A DNA stretch of 20,248 nucleotides from NCBI GenBank assembly GCA_002344525.1, contig DDTJ01000011.1:1-20248 (forward strand), written 5' to 3'. Positions 6,644 to 13,848 of the stretch are shown here, piece by piece (the first letter of the stretch is position 1; every line of letters starts with the position of its first letter). The translations under genes and the position numbers were made by a program. The stretch comes from Akkermansiaceae bacterium UBA2367. Its GTDB lineage: Bacteria > Verrucomicrobiota > Verrucomicrobiia > Verrucomicrobiales > DEV007. Under the pieces are notes generated by a model. It searched no databases. It saw only the letters and a list, made by a program, of their open reading frames with translations, and had not been told where the DNA came from.

Positions 6644-9568
6644 ATGAGCCTGCGCCCTTCCCGCCTCTGTTTCGCTCTCGCCTTCGGCAGCTTCTTCCTC
6701 GGTCTCGCGGCCACTCAGGGACAGGTCGTGGAGCGACGGCCGACGCCGCTTTGGATGGAGGGAGCGGCGCGCTACGAGATTTCTTTCGAGCATCGCGAGC
6801 CGCTGCTGATGGCCATCCTGCTGGTGGCGTCGGACCGCGAAATCGTCGTGGAGGTGAACGGGGAAACGGTCGGTGGCGCGAACGATCCGGCCAAGGCGTC
6901 GAGCCACGAGATCACGAAACGGCTTCGCGCCGGAGGGAACCGGGTCGCCTTGCTCTCGAAAGACGGCACTCCGGTCCGGGCCGCGGCCCTGCTGGAACTG
7001 AACGGCGATCTCGCGACAAGCCGCTGGATCGCAACGGGTCCCGGATGGACAGCACCCGTCGGCAAGCCCTCGCTGGGAGGCGCGGTGGACGCCGATCCGG
7101 CGGCGAATCCCTTCGATCCGGCCAAGGTCGCGGATGCCTACAGCAGTTGGAAGCTGGCCCGGCCCGGCGAGCAAAGCACGGCAACCGATCCGGCGGGCTT
7201 CACCCTGCCGCCGGGTTTCCGGGCGGAGCTGGTCCGTTCCGCCGGCGCGGACGAGGATTCCTGGGTGGCGATGGCCTTCGACCCGCAAGGACGGATCACC
7301 ATCGCGAAGGAGAAGCGCGGCCTGTTGCGGCTGGAGCCAGGCGGCGGAACGGAACTCATCGAAGACAGCCTCTTGGAATGCCGCGGTCTCCTCTACGCGG
7401 AGGGCGCACTCTACGCCCACGCCAACAACAGCAAGGTGCTGGTGCGGCTGCGCGACATGGACGGCGACGGCGTTTTCGAAGAGAAAACCGAGCTACTGCG
7501 CACCGAGGGCGGCGTCGGCCACGGTCGCAACCATGTCAGGCTCGGTCCCGGCGGTCACCTCTGGATCGTCCTCGGGAACAACGCGCGTCTCGCCGAGGGG
7601 ATTTCGCCCAACTCGCCCCTGCGGCACTTCGCCGACGACCAAGTCCTGCCGAATCCTTGGGACCCCGCCATGTTCGACGGAGACGTGGAGCTGCCCGCCG
7701 GCCACATCCTCCGAATGAGCCTCGACGGCGGACTCGTCGAACTTGTCGCCGGCGGGATGCGAAATCCCCTCGATCTCGCCTTCAACCGGGAGGGCGAGCC
7801 TTTCACCTTCGACGCCGACATGGAATGGGATATCCGCACCCCTTGGTATATGCCGAACCGCGTGCTGCATCTCGTTTCCGGAGCGGACTTCGGCTGGCGG
7901 CGCGGCACGGGACGCTTCCCGGCGCGGTATGCGGACACCCTCCCGAGCGTCGCGGACATCGGGCTTGGCTCACCCACGGCGGTGTTCTTCGGCTACGGCG
8001 GTCGTATGCCGGAGCGCTATACCGAGGCTTTCTTCATCTGCGACTGGGCCTACGGCCGCATCCTCGCGGTGCATCTGCGGCCCGAGGGGGCCAGCTACGC
8101 CGCCGAGACGGAGGCCTTCATCGCGGGTCGTCCCCTGAACGTGACCGACGGCTGCATCGGACCGGATGGCGCCCTCTGGTTCCTCACCGGAGGGCGCGGC
8201 ACCCAGAGCGGCCTCTACCGGGTCAGCTACGAAGGGGAGGTGAACCCGCCGACTCCAGCCCCGGCGGTAAACCCGCTGCGCGATCTCCGACGCCAGCTCG
8301 AAGCCCATCATCGAGGCGTCGCGGCGGATCGGACCGAGGAGGCGCTGGCGCTGATCCTGCCGAATCTCGGCCATGGCGACCGCTTCATCCGCCACGCCGC
8401 CCGCGTCGCCTTGGAAACCATTCCCGCCGAGGCATGGCAGGATCGCTTGCTGGAACAAGCGGATGGCTGGCCCGTCCTCCTCGGTGCCCTCGCTCTCACC
8501 CGGACGGCGGGAGAGGAGGCGGCCCCGGCGATCCTCGACCGCCTTCTCCAGATAAATTGGGACTTGCTCGACGAGGAGCGCCGCCTCGCCGTTCTCCGCG
8601 TCCTCGCCGTCACCCTCGCGCGGCTGGGCGATCCCGACGAGGCCCAGCGCAGGAAGCTGCTCGCTTGGCTGGAACCGCATTTCCCAGTGGCAAGCCCCGT
8701 GATGAACGAGGATCTGTGCCTCCTCCTCGTCCGTTTGAAATCGTCCGTCGTGCTGGAGCGGTCCATTGCCTTGCTGCGAAAGGCGGAGACGCCGGAGGAG
8801 CTGCTCTTCTACCCTCTGCACCTCCGCTACCTGACGTCCGGCTGGGATGTGGAGTCGCGCCGCACCGTCTTCGAGTCGCTGAACCGCGCCGGGGAATTCG
8901 GTGGCGGAGGACGCAACCACACCAAGACGATCCAGGATCTGCGGACCGAATACACCGCCTCGCTTTCGCCCGAGGAAGCCGGGCAACTCGCCGAACTGAT
9001 CCACCTGCCCCAGCCGACCGCCACCGCTCCCGTCCCCGCGCCGACAGCAGCCAAGGTCAAGGCGTGGACGCTCGAAGACCTCCTGCCCTCGCTCGGGCAA
9101 GTGGACCGGGGCCGTTCCTTCGAGAAGGGCCGCGAGGCCACTCTCGCCACCGGCTGCGCCGCGTGCCATCGCGTCAGCCCCGATCCCGCGTTCCCCGCCG
9201 GTCTTCTCGGTCCCGATCTGGTGCAGGTCGCGGCGCGCTTCGGTCGCCGCGATCTCCTCGACCACATCCTGAACCCCTCGAAAGTGGTCGAGGAGAAATA
9301 CCAAACCGTCGTCGTGACCCGCACCGACGGCACGCAAGTCGCAGGCAGCCTCGAAAGCGAGGACGACGAGAGCGTGATCCTGAAACCGAGCCCCTTGGCC
9401 CCCGACACCATCGGGATCGGCAAGTCGCAGATCGCGAAGCGCGAAGTCTCGGCATTGTCCCAGATGCCCTCAGGCCTCCTCGACTCGCTCAAGGCCGAGC
9501 AGATCCTCGACCTGCTCGCCTTCCTCGAAGCCGGCGGCGATCCGAAGCATCGTTGTTTTCAGCCGTAG
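6644..9568 (+). CDS. PVC-type membrane-bound dehydrogenase with C-terminal haem c domain
   Basis: This is a 974-residue exported protein with a signal peptide (LCFALAFGSFFLGLAATQG). Domains in order: an N-terminal beta-sandwich (about 28-150, with a VNGETVGG turn); a beta-propeller region resembling glucose/sorbosone dehydrogenases that begins at FTLPPGF (from 186) and runs to about 530; a helical HEAT-like stretch (about 545-790); and a cytochrome c domain with CAACH at 838-842, which binds one haem covalently through C838 and C841 with H842 as ligand. This order is characteristic of the large PVC-superphylum dehydrogenase family (TIGR02604/TIGR02603-like). The probable role is oxidation of a sugar-like substrate outside the cytoplasm with electrons passed to the haem; the substrate is unknown. 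The start at 6644 follows GTCC without a Shine-Dalgarno, 19 bp after the Memo-CapA stop, so the gene is probably third in that operon. Confidence 0.9.
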   Translation: MSLRPSRLCFALAFGSFFLGLAATQGQVVERRPTPLWMEGAARYEISFEHREPLLMAILLVASDREIVVEVNGETVGGANDPAKASSHEITKRLRAGGNRVALLSKDGTPVRAAALLELNGDLATSRWIATGPGWTAPVGKPSLGGAVDADPAANPFDPAKVADAYSSWKLARPGEQSTATDPAGFTLPPGFRAELVRSAGADEDSWVAMAFDPQGRITIAKEKRGLLRLEPGGGTELIEDSLLECRGLLYAEGALYAHANNSKVLVRLRDMDGDGVFEEKTELLRTEGGVGHGRNHVRLGPGGHLWIVLGNNARLAEGISPNSPLRHFADDQVLPNPWDPAMFDGDVELPAGHILRMSLDGGLVELVAGGMRNPLDLAFNREGEPFTFDADMEWDIRTPWYMPNRVLHLVSGADFGWRRGTGRFPARYADTLPSVADIGLGSPTAVFFGYGGRMPERYTEAFFICDWAYGRILAVHLRPEGASYAAETEAFIAGRPLNVTDGCIGPDGALWFLTGGRGTQSGLYRVSYEGEVNPPTPAPAVNPLRDLRRQLEAHHRGVAADRTEEALALILPNLGHGDRFIRHAARVALETIPAEAWQDRLLEQADGWPVLLGALALTRTAGEEAAPAILDRLLQINWDLLDEERRLAVLRVLAVTLARLGDPDEAQRRKLLAWLEPHFPVASPVMNEDLCLLLVRLKSSVVLERSIALLRKAETPEELLFYPLHLRYLTSGWDVESRRTVFESLNRAGEFGGGGRNHTKTIQDLRTEYTASLSPEEAGQLAELIHLPQPTATAPVPAPTAAKVKAWTLEDLLPSLGQVDRGRSFEKGREATLATGCAACHRVSPDPAFPAGLLGPDLVQVAARFGRRDLLDHILNPSKVVEEKYQTVVVTRTDGTQVAGSLESEDDESVILKPSPLAPDTIGIGKSQIAKREVSALSQMPSGLLDSLKAEQILDLLAFLEAGGDPKHRCFQP

Positions 9569-9595
9569 TAGAAACAGCAGGGAAAAACCAAGAAC

Positions 9596-9617
9596 AACGT
9601 CGCCTCACCGCGACGTT
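9596..9617 (+). terminator. Hairpin after the dehydrogenase cassette
   Basis: A perfect 8-bp stem, AACGTCGC (9596-9603) and GCGACGTT (9610-9617), has a 6-nt loop and lies 27 bp after the dehydrogenase stop. No T-run follows on the plus strand, so it is at best a non-canonical terminator or 3'-end protector. The right arm coincides with the last codons of recognisable KilA-N homology on the other strand. Confidence 0.35.
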
Positions 9618-9693
9618 CAGCAGATCGGCTTCGCTGGCGTAGGTGGCTACGGCTTGCGCCTTGGAGACACTGGGCGGGATGAGGGCCTCCTTA

Positions 9694-9716
9694 TTAATGC
9701 GGTACCCAAATAGATT
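9694..9716 (+). repeat. Left terminal inverted repeat of the MITE
   Basis: These 23 bp are the exact reverse complement of 9879-9901. Seventeen of the bases (9700-9716) recur with two changes at 20200-20216. Confidence 0.9.
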
Positions 9717-9878
9717 TTTTTTGGAACCTTCCCAAGTCCTGCAGATTCCGAAAACGGCGAGCGGGTAGACCCGACCGGCCCGGTCGGGGGTTGGGCGCGC
9801 AGGGATCCAAGAGCGGCCTTCCGGCGGTTCGAGCCGAACCGCCCTACCCGACTCACTGAACGTCTGCTGGATGTTCCG

Positions 9879-9901
9879 AATCTATTTGGGTACCGCATTA
9901 A
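9879..9901 (-). repeat. Right terminal inverted repeat of the MITE
   Basis: This is the perfect partner of 9694-9716. Read on the minus strand, it supplies the aberrant C-terminal codons and the TAG stop of the interrupted KilA-N gene. Confidence 0.9.
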
Positions 9902-10184
9902 TAATAGCGTCGGTGTGGATGCGGTAGTTGATCTTGGCGAGGGTACGCTGGAGGTTCCACTCCAGCTTGAGACGGTCGTTCTCATCTTCCTTGAGGCGGC
10001 GAAATTCCTTGACCAAGTAGATCTTGAATTCCGGGCTGATCCACATTCCGAATTCGAAGGCGATATCGGGATGCGCAAAGGTGCCTCCGTAGCGGCCCGC
10101 CGTTGCGCGGAGGCCGATCGCACGGGTCTTTTCCACCCATTCCTTGACACTGAGCTTATAGCTGTTCAGGCCGGCTTGGCTTCT

Positions 10185-10208
10185 AATTATGGCGAATTCG
10201 CCATAATT
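10185..10208. repeat. 24-bp perfect palindrome inside the KilA-N gene
   Basis: The half-site is AATTATGGCGAA, with the two-fold centre between 10196 and 10197 and no spacer. On the minus strand it encodes the NYGEFAII segment (residues 68-74 and flanks). A perfect 24-bp palindrome is not expected by chance in 20 kb. It may be an operator for the KilA-N protein itself, a mobile-element footprint, or a coincidence of codons. Confidence 0.8.
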
Positions 10209-10406
10209 GAAATCCGGGTTGAAGACGGACTCCCAGATGCCCAGGAACTCGACCGTGTTGCGGTTGCGGAGCCAATCGGAGATGAAAAAATCGCCGTCTT
10301 TGGCCCGCAGCATATCGGTGAGAGAGATGTAGTCCCCCTCCTTTGCGGAAAGGACTTTGATTGGGGTGCCCCGGACTTCGAGCGTTGCGGTCTTTGGTTT
10401 GCTCAT

Positions 10407-10638
10407 GGCTCAGGCGGCTGACTGGTTCAGGCTTGCGTGGTCTCGAAGCTGGCAGGTTTCGGCGATTACAGCATTCCGAATCCTAACCTTTCCAAGGCAA
10501 TCCCGACAACGGTTTTCCGTTTGTCCATTTGGAATCAATCAGTGGATGCGCCCCGCAAACACGCTCTCCCGAAACTCCGGGCTTCCCCCGGAGTTCGATT
10601 CCAGAGTATCCTGTCCTCCGACTCGACCCTCTCTGCCC
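10407..10638. promoter_or_regulatory. Divergent leader region of the sulfatase pair, with hairpin
   Basis: These 232 bp lie between the KilA-N start (minus) and the first sulfatase (plus). No gene is supported here. The clearest structure is a perfect 9-bp stem, AACTCCGGG (10573-10581) and CCCGGAGTT (10587-10595), with a 5-nt loop, ending 43 bp before the sulfatase ATG. Allowing one bulged A extends it by two pairs. No T-run follows, so a leader element is more likely than a terminator. No clear -35/-10 pair was found. Confidence 0.45.
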
Positions 10639-12138
10639 ATGCGCCGAACCCTCTTCAGTCTCGTCCTTCTCGCTTTCGCAGGCTTCGCCTCCGCTGCGGA
10701 CAAGCCGAACGTCCTCTTCCTCATCTCCGACGACCTCAACCACTACCTTGGCTGCTACGGCGATCCCCGGGCGAAGACGCCGCATCTCGACGCCCTCGCC
10801 GAGCGCGGGGTCCGTTTCGACAAGGCCTATTGCGCCTTTCCCCTCTGCGGGCCGAGCCGCAACTCGATGCTCACGGGACTCTACCCGAACAGCTCCGGCA
10901 TCCTCGCGAATTCGCAAATCTTCCGCCAGACCATCCCCTCGCACCTCAGCCTGTCGCAGGCCTTCCGGCTCGACGGCTACTTCGCCGCCCGCATCGGGAA
11001 GCTCTACCATTACAATGTCCCGAACTCCATCGGCACGAACGGGCACGACGATCCCGGCTCATGGGAGTTGGAACTGAACCCCGCCGGGGTGGACCGGCTC
11101 GAGCTGGACGACGTGTTCACCCTCACGCCCGGTCAATACGGGGGCACCCTGAGCTGGCTCGCCTCGCCCAAGAGCGACGAGCACCACACCGACGCGAAGC
11201 TCGCCGCCGACGCCGAATGGGTGCTGGAGCGCTGCGCCAAGGACAAGAGCCGACCTTTCTTCCTCGCGGTCGGCTTCTATCGTCCCCACACGCCCTACGT
11301 CGCGCCGAAGGAGCCTTGGTTCGGACTCTACGATCCCGCCGAGATGCCGCTGTTCCCCACCGTCGATCAAAACCCGCCCGAGGTGCCCGCCGCCGCGCTG
11401 GCGAGCTACAAGAAGGATCAGGACCAGCTCACCGACGATCTGCGCCGCCAATGCGTCCATGCCTACTACGCGAGCATCAGCTTCATGGACGCGCAGGTCG
11501 GTCGCGTCGTCGCCGCCCTCGACCGTCTCGGGCTGGCGGAGAACACGATCCTCGTCTTCACCAGCGACCATGGCTACCACATGGGCGAGCATGGGCTATG
11601 GCAGAAGCAGAGCCTCTTCGAGGGCAGCGCCCGCGTGCCGCTGATGATCGTCGCCCCCGGTGTCACGAACGCGGGCGGCGTGGCGGCGACGCCGGTGAGC
11701 CATGTCGATCTCTACCCGACCCTCGCCGAACTCGCCGGGGTGAAGACGCCGGAAAACCTCCAAGGCCAGAGCCTCGTGCCCATCCTCAAATATCCCTCGG
11801 CGAAAGGGCGTGGCTGGGCGTTGACCCAAGTCGCCCGGGGCGGGGGCGGAGGTGGCAAGGCGAAGGCGGGCGGAAAGCGCTTCTTCGGCTACAGCCTGCG
11901 CACCGAGCGCTGGCGCTACACCGAGTGGGACGAGGGCGCGAAGGGTGCCGAGCTCTACGACCACGGGAACGATCCCGGCGAACTCGCCAACCTCGCCGGG
12001 AAGCCGGAGCACGCCGTCACTGTCGCGGAGTTGAGCGGGCAACTCCGCGAGGCGGTGAAGGGCAGCTTTCCGCCGGATGGCATCACGCCACCGATCAAAG
12101 AAGGACCGCTCTGGGCACCGAATTTGTTGAATCCGTGA
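10639..12138 (+). CDS. Exported sulfatase, iduronate-2-sulfatase-like
   Basis: This 499-residue protein starts at 10639, directly before a signal peptide (MRRTLFSLVLLAFAGFASAA). The open frame extends upstream to 10357, but that part is non-coding leader. It is a type I sulfatase: paired metal-binding aspartates D31-D32 (ISDDLN), the formylglycine motif CGPSR with the modified cysteine at residue 70 followed by NSMLTG, and TSDHGYHMGEHGLWQK from residue 308 with D310 and H311. The GYHMGEHGLW block is typical of iduronate-2-sulfatase-like members. The role is removal of sulfate esters from a glycan in the periplasm or outside; the substrate cannot be read from sequence. Activity needs cysteine-to-formylglycine conversion, and no maturase gene is in the window. 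A second sulfatase follows after 9 bp. A Gly/Lys-rich insertion (about residues 403-413) precedes the C-terminal domain. Confidence 0.92.
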   Translation: MRRTLFSLVLLAFAGFASAADKPNVLFLISDDLNHYLGCYGDPRAKTPHLDALAERGVRFDKAYCAFPLCGPSRNSMLTGLYPNSSGILANSQIFRQTIPSHLSLSQAFRLDGYFAARIGKLYHYNVPNSIGTNGHDDPGSWELELNPAGVDRLELDDVFTLTPGQYGGTLSWLASPKSDEHHTDAKLAADAEWVLERCAKDKSRPFFLAVGFYRPHTPYVAPKEPWFGLYDPAEMPLFPTVDQNPPEVPAAALASYKKDQDQLTDDLRRQCVHAYYASISFMDAQVGRVVAALDRLGLAENTILVFTSDHGYHMGEHGLWQKQSLFEGSARVPLMIVAPGVTNAGGVAATPVSHVDLYPTLAELAGVKTPENLQGQSLVPILKYPSAKGRGWALTQVARGGGGGGKAKAGGKRFFGYSLRTERWRYTEWDEGAKGAELYDHGNDPGELANLAGKPEHAVTVAELSGQLREAVKGSFPPDGITPPIKEGPLWAPNLLNP

Positions 12139-12147
12139 GGTGAAGAA

Positions 12148-13707
12148 ATGAAGGTGCTGCTGATTTCTGTGCTCGTTGGTGTCTTTAGCGGAGGGCTTGC
12201 CGCAGCGGAAAAACCGAACCTCCTCGTCATTCTCGCCGACGATCTCGGCTGGGGCGATGTCTCCTGCAACCACCCGGAGTCGAAGATCGCGACGCCGAAT
12301 CTCGACCGCATCGCGCGGGAAGGGATTCGCTTCACCGACGCCCACACTTCCTCCGGCGTCTGCACCCCCTCGCGCTACAGCCTGCTCACGGGGCGCTACC
12401 ATTGGCGGACCCATCTCCAGAAAGGGGTGCTCGGCGGTTTCTCTCGTCCGCTCATTTCGGCGGACCGGGTCACGCTGGCGAGCTTTCTGAAGGGGCAAGG
12501 CTACCACACCGCCTGCATCGGGAAATGGCATCTAGGGATGGACTGGCCGCTCACGGATGACGGGGTCGCGGACGATGGCGGCGATTTCTCGAAGCCCTTC
12601 GCCGACGCGGCAAAGGTCGACTACGCCACGCCGATCCGGAACGGTCCGGTGGATCGCGGTTTCGACCACTACTACGGGATCAGCGCCTCGCTCGACATGT
12701 TCCCTTTCGTCTGGATCCGCGACCGCCACGCCACGGAGGCGGCGACGGCGGAGAAGACTTGGTTGCGCAGCGGCCCTGCCGGTCCGGGCTTCGAGGCCGT
12801 GGATGTGCAGCCCGGCATCACCGAACGCCTCGTCGCCTATCTCGGCGAACGCGCCGCCGAGGCGAAGGCGGGTCGGCCTTTCTTCGCCTACGTGCCGCTC
12901 GCCTCGCCCCACACGCCCATCGTGCCGAGGCCCGAGTTCCAAGGGAAAAGCGGTCTCAACGACTACGCCGACTTCGTGTTGCAGATCGATGCGGACATGG
13001 GGAGAATTCTCGACGCCCTTGAGGCGAACGGATTGGCAGAAGACACGATCCTCGTCTTCACCTCGGACAACGGCTGCTCGCCGCAGGCCAAGATCGCGGA
13101 TCTGCAAGCCGTCGGCCATTTCCCGAGCGGCCCCTTCCGGGGGCACAAGGCGGACCTCTACGAAGGCGGCCACCGCGTCCCCTTTCTCGTGCGCTGGCCG
13201 ACGAAGGGGGAGGCGGGCAGGGTCTCCGACCGGCTCGTCGGCCAGATCGACCTGCTCGCGACGATGGCGGATCTGCTAGGGCAGGAACTGCCGCCGGACG
13301 CGGGCGAAGACAGCGTCAGCTTCCTCTCCGAATGGATCGGTGCGGAGGGCGGACCGTCCCGGACGAGTCTCGTGAGCCAGTCGATCCACGGCAGCTTCGC
13401 GATCCGCGACGGACATTGGAAGCTGCTCCTCTGCCCCGGCTCGGGCGGATGGAGCCATCCCCGTCCAGGCCACGACGACACCTCGGGGATGCCGGAGACG
13501 CAGCTCTACGATCTCGCCGCCGATCCCGGCGAGACAAGGAATCTCGCCGAGGCGCAACCCGAACGAGTCGCGCGGATGAAGGCGGCGATGGAGGAAGCTA
13601 TCCGGCGCGGGCGCACCACCCCCGGCCCGGACTTGAAGAACGATGTCGAGATCGAGTTGGTGAAACCGCTGCCGTCGGCGGGGCTGAAAAGGAAGGCGAA
13701 ATCGTGA
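12148..13707 (+). CDS. Exported sulfatase, arylsulfatase A-like
   Basis: This 519-residue protein has a signal peptide (MKVLLISVLVGVFSGGLAAA) and a good ribosome site (GAGGTGAAGAA) 9 bp after the previous stop, so it is almost certainly co-transcribed with the first sulfatase. Sulfatase signatures: ADDLGWGD with D31-D32, the formylglycine motif CTPSR with the modified cysteine at residue 72 followed by YSLLTGRY, KWHLG further on, and TSDNG with D307-N308 completing the metal site, then HKADLYEGGHRVPF. It belongs to the arylsulfatase A-like group common in Planctomycetes and Verrucomicrobia. It probably desulfates polysaccharide-derived sugars. It differs enough from its neighbour (TSDNG rather than TSDHG) that the two likely have different substrates rather than being a recent duplication. 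Confidence 0.93.
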   Translation: MKVLLISVLVGVFSGGLAAAEKPNLLVILADDLGWGDVSCNHPESKIATPNLDRIAREGIRFTDAHTSSGVCTPSRYSLLTGRYHWRTHLQKGVLGGFSRPLISADRVTLASFLKGQGYHTACIGKWHLGMDWPLTDDGVADDGGDFSKPFADAAKVDYATPIRNGPVDRGFDHYYGISASLDMFPFVWIRDRHATEAATAEKTWLRSGPAGPGFEAVDVQPGITERLVAYLGERAAEAKAGRPFFAYVPLASPHTPIVPRPEFQGKSGLNDYADFVLQIDADMGRILDALEANGLAEDTILVFTSDNGCSPQAKIADLQAVGHFPSGPFRGHKADLYEGGHRVPFLVRWPTKGEAGRVSDRLVGQIDLLATMADLLGQELPPDAGEDSVSFLSEWIGAEGGPSRTSLVSQSIHGSFAIRDGHWKLLLCPGSGGWSHPRPGHDDTSGMPETQLYDLAADPGETRNLAEAQPERVARMKAAMEEAIRRGRTTPGPDLKNDVEIELVKPLPSAGLKRKAKS

Positions 13708-13815
13708 CACGTTTGGCTTTGGAGGTTCGGCAGGACCGCCTTTAATCAAGCAGCCCTAATAAAATAGAGCCACACCCGATCCCGGCTCCTTTCCCCCAAG
13801 ACATCGAGCGCAAAT

Positions 13816-13840
13816 CCCGGCAAATCAGCTAAGTTGCGGG
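13816..13840 (+). promoter_or_regulatory. Leader hairpin before the pyrophosphorylase gene
   Basis: CCCGGCAA (13816-13823) pairs with TTGCGGG (13834-13840), leaving one bulged G and a 10-nt loop. It ends 8 bp before the ATG at 13849, where a ribosome site would be expected, so it could occlude or position initiation. The gap from 13708 also has an AT-rich stretch with TAAAAT at 13760-13765 that may be a -10 box; no -35 is clear. Confidence 0.35.
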
Positions 13841-13848
13841 CACATCCC

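Larger units (their letters stand above)
9694..9901. mobile_element. 208-bp MITE-like element with TA target duplication
   Basis: The element begins and ends with a perfect 23-bp terminal inverted repeat (9694-9716 and 9879-9901; outer sequence TTAATGCGGTACCC) and is flanked by TA on both sides (9692-9693 and 9902-9903). Deleting the element and one TA rejoins the KilA-N codons as GCT ATT AAG GAG, reading DAIKE in frame, which fixes the boundaries. TA duplication is the signature of IS630/Tc1/mariner-type transposition, so a transposase of that class acting in trans is the inference. No coding capacity is visible. The interior is self-complementary: CGGGTAG (9762-9768) with CTACCCG (9844-9850), a 7-bp hairpin at 9771-9787 and a 9-bp hairpin at 9823-9843. 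The whole element could fold into one long imperfect hairpin. Confidence 0.85.
9606..10406 (-). pseudogene. KilA-N domain gene interrupted by a MITE and lacking its 3' end
   Basis: The intact 5' part starts at 10406 and encodes 168 KilA-N family residues with conserved blocks: DYISLTDM (25-32), NSYKLSVKEWVEKTRAIG (81-98), GRYGGTFAHPDIAFEF (104-119) and EFKIYLVKEFRRLKEDE (126-142). KilA-N is a DNA-binding domain common in phages and in mobile bacterial genes. At TDAI (165-168) a 208-bp element intervenes. Its terminal repeat supplies INAVPK and a TAG at 9884-9882, so the readable product is 174 residues. On the far side the frame resumes at 9692 with KEALIPP, then ATYASEADLLNVA, as expected of a full-length family member. 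Homology stops near 9606, just past the dehydrogenase gene; the typical downstream block (FG.TAKEWR-like) is absent. The domain itself is intact, so a short functional protein cannot be excluded. The region is visibly AT-richer than its neighbours, which suggests transfer. Confidence 0.85.

Noticed and set aside
7970..9337. 455-codon open frame on the minus strand across the dehydrogenase
   Set aside because: It lies opposite the propeller, HEAT and cytochrome regions of a well-supported gene and has no domain of its own.
9694..9901. TTAA as the target duplication of the MITE
   Set aside because: Both ends do carry TTAA, but removing one TTAA and the element leaves two extra codons (AIINKEA). 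Using TA instead restores DAIKE, the expected family sequence, so TA is preferred.
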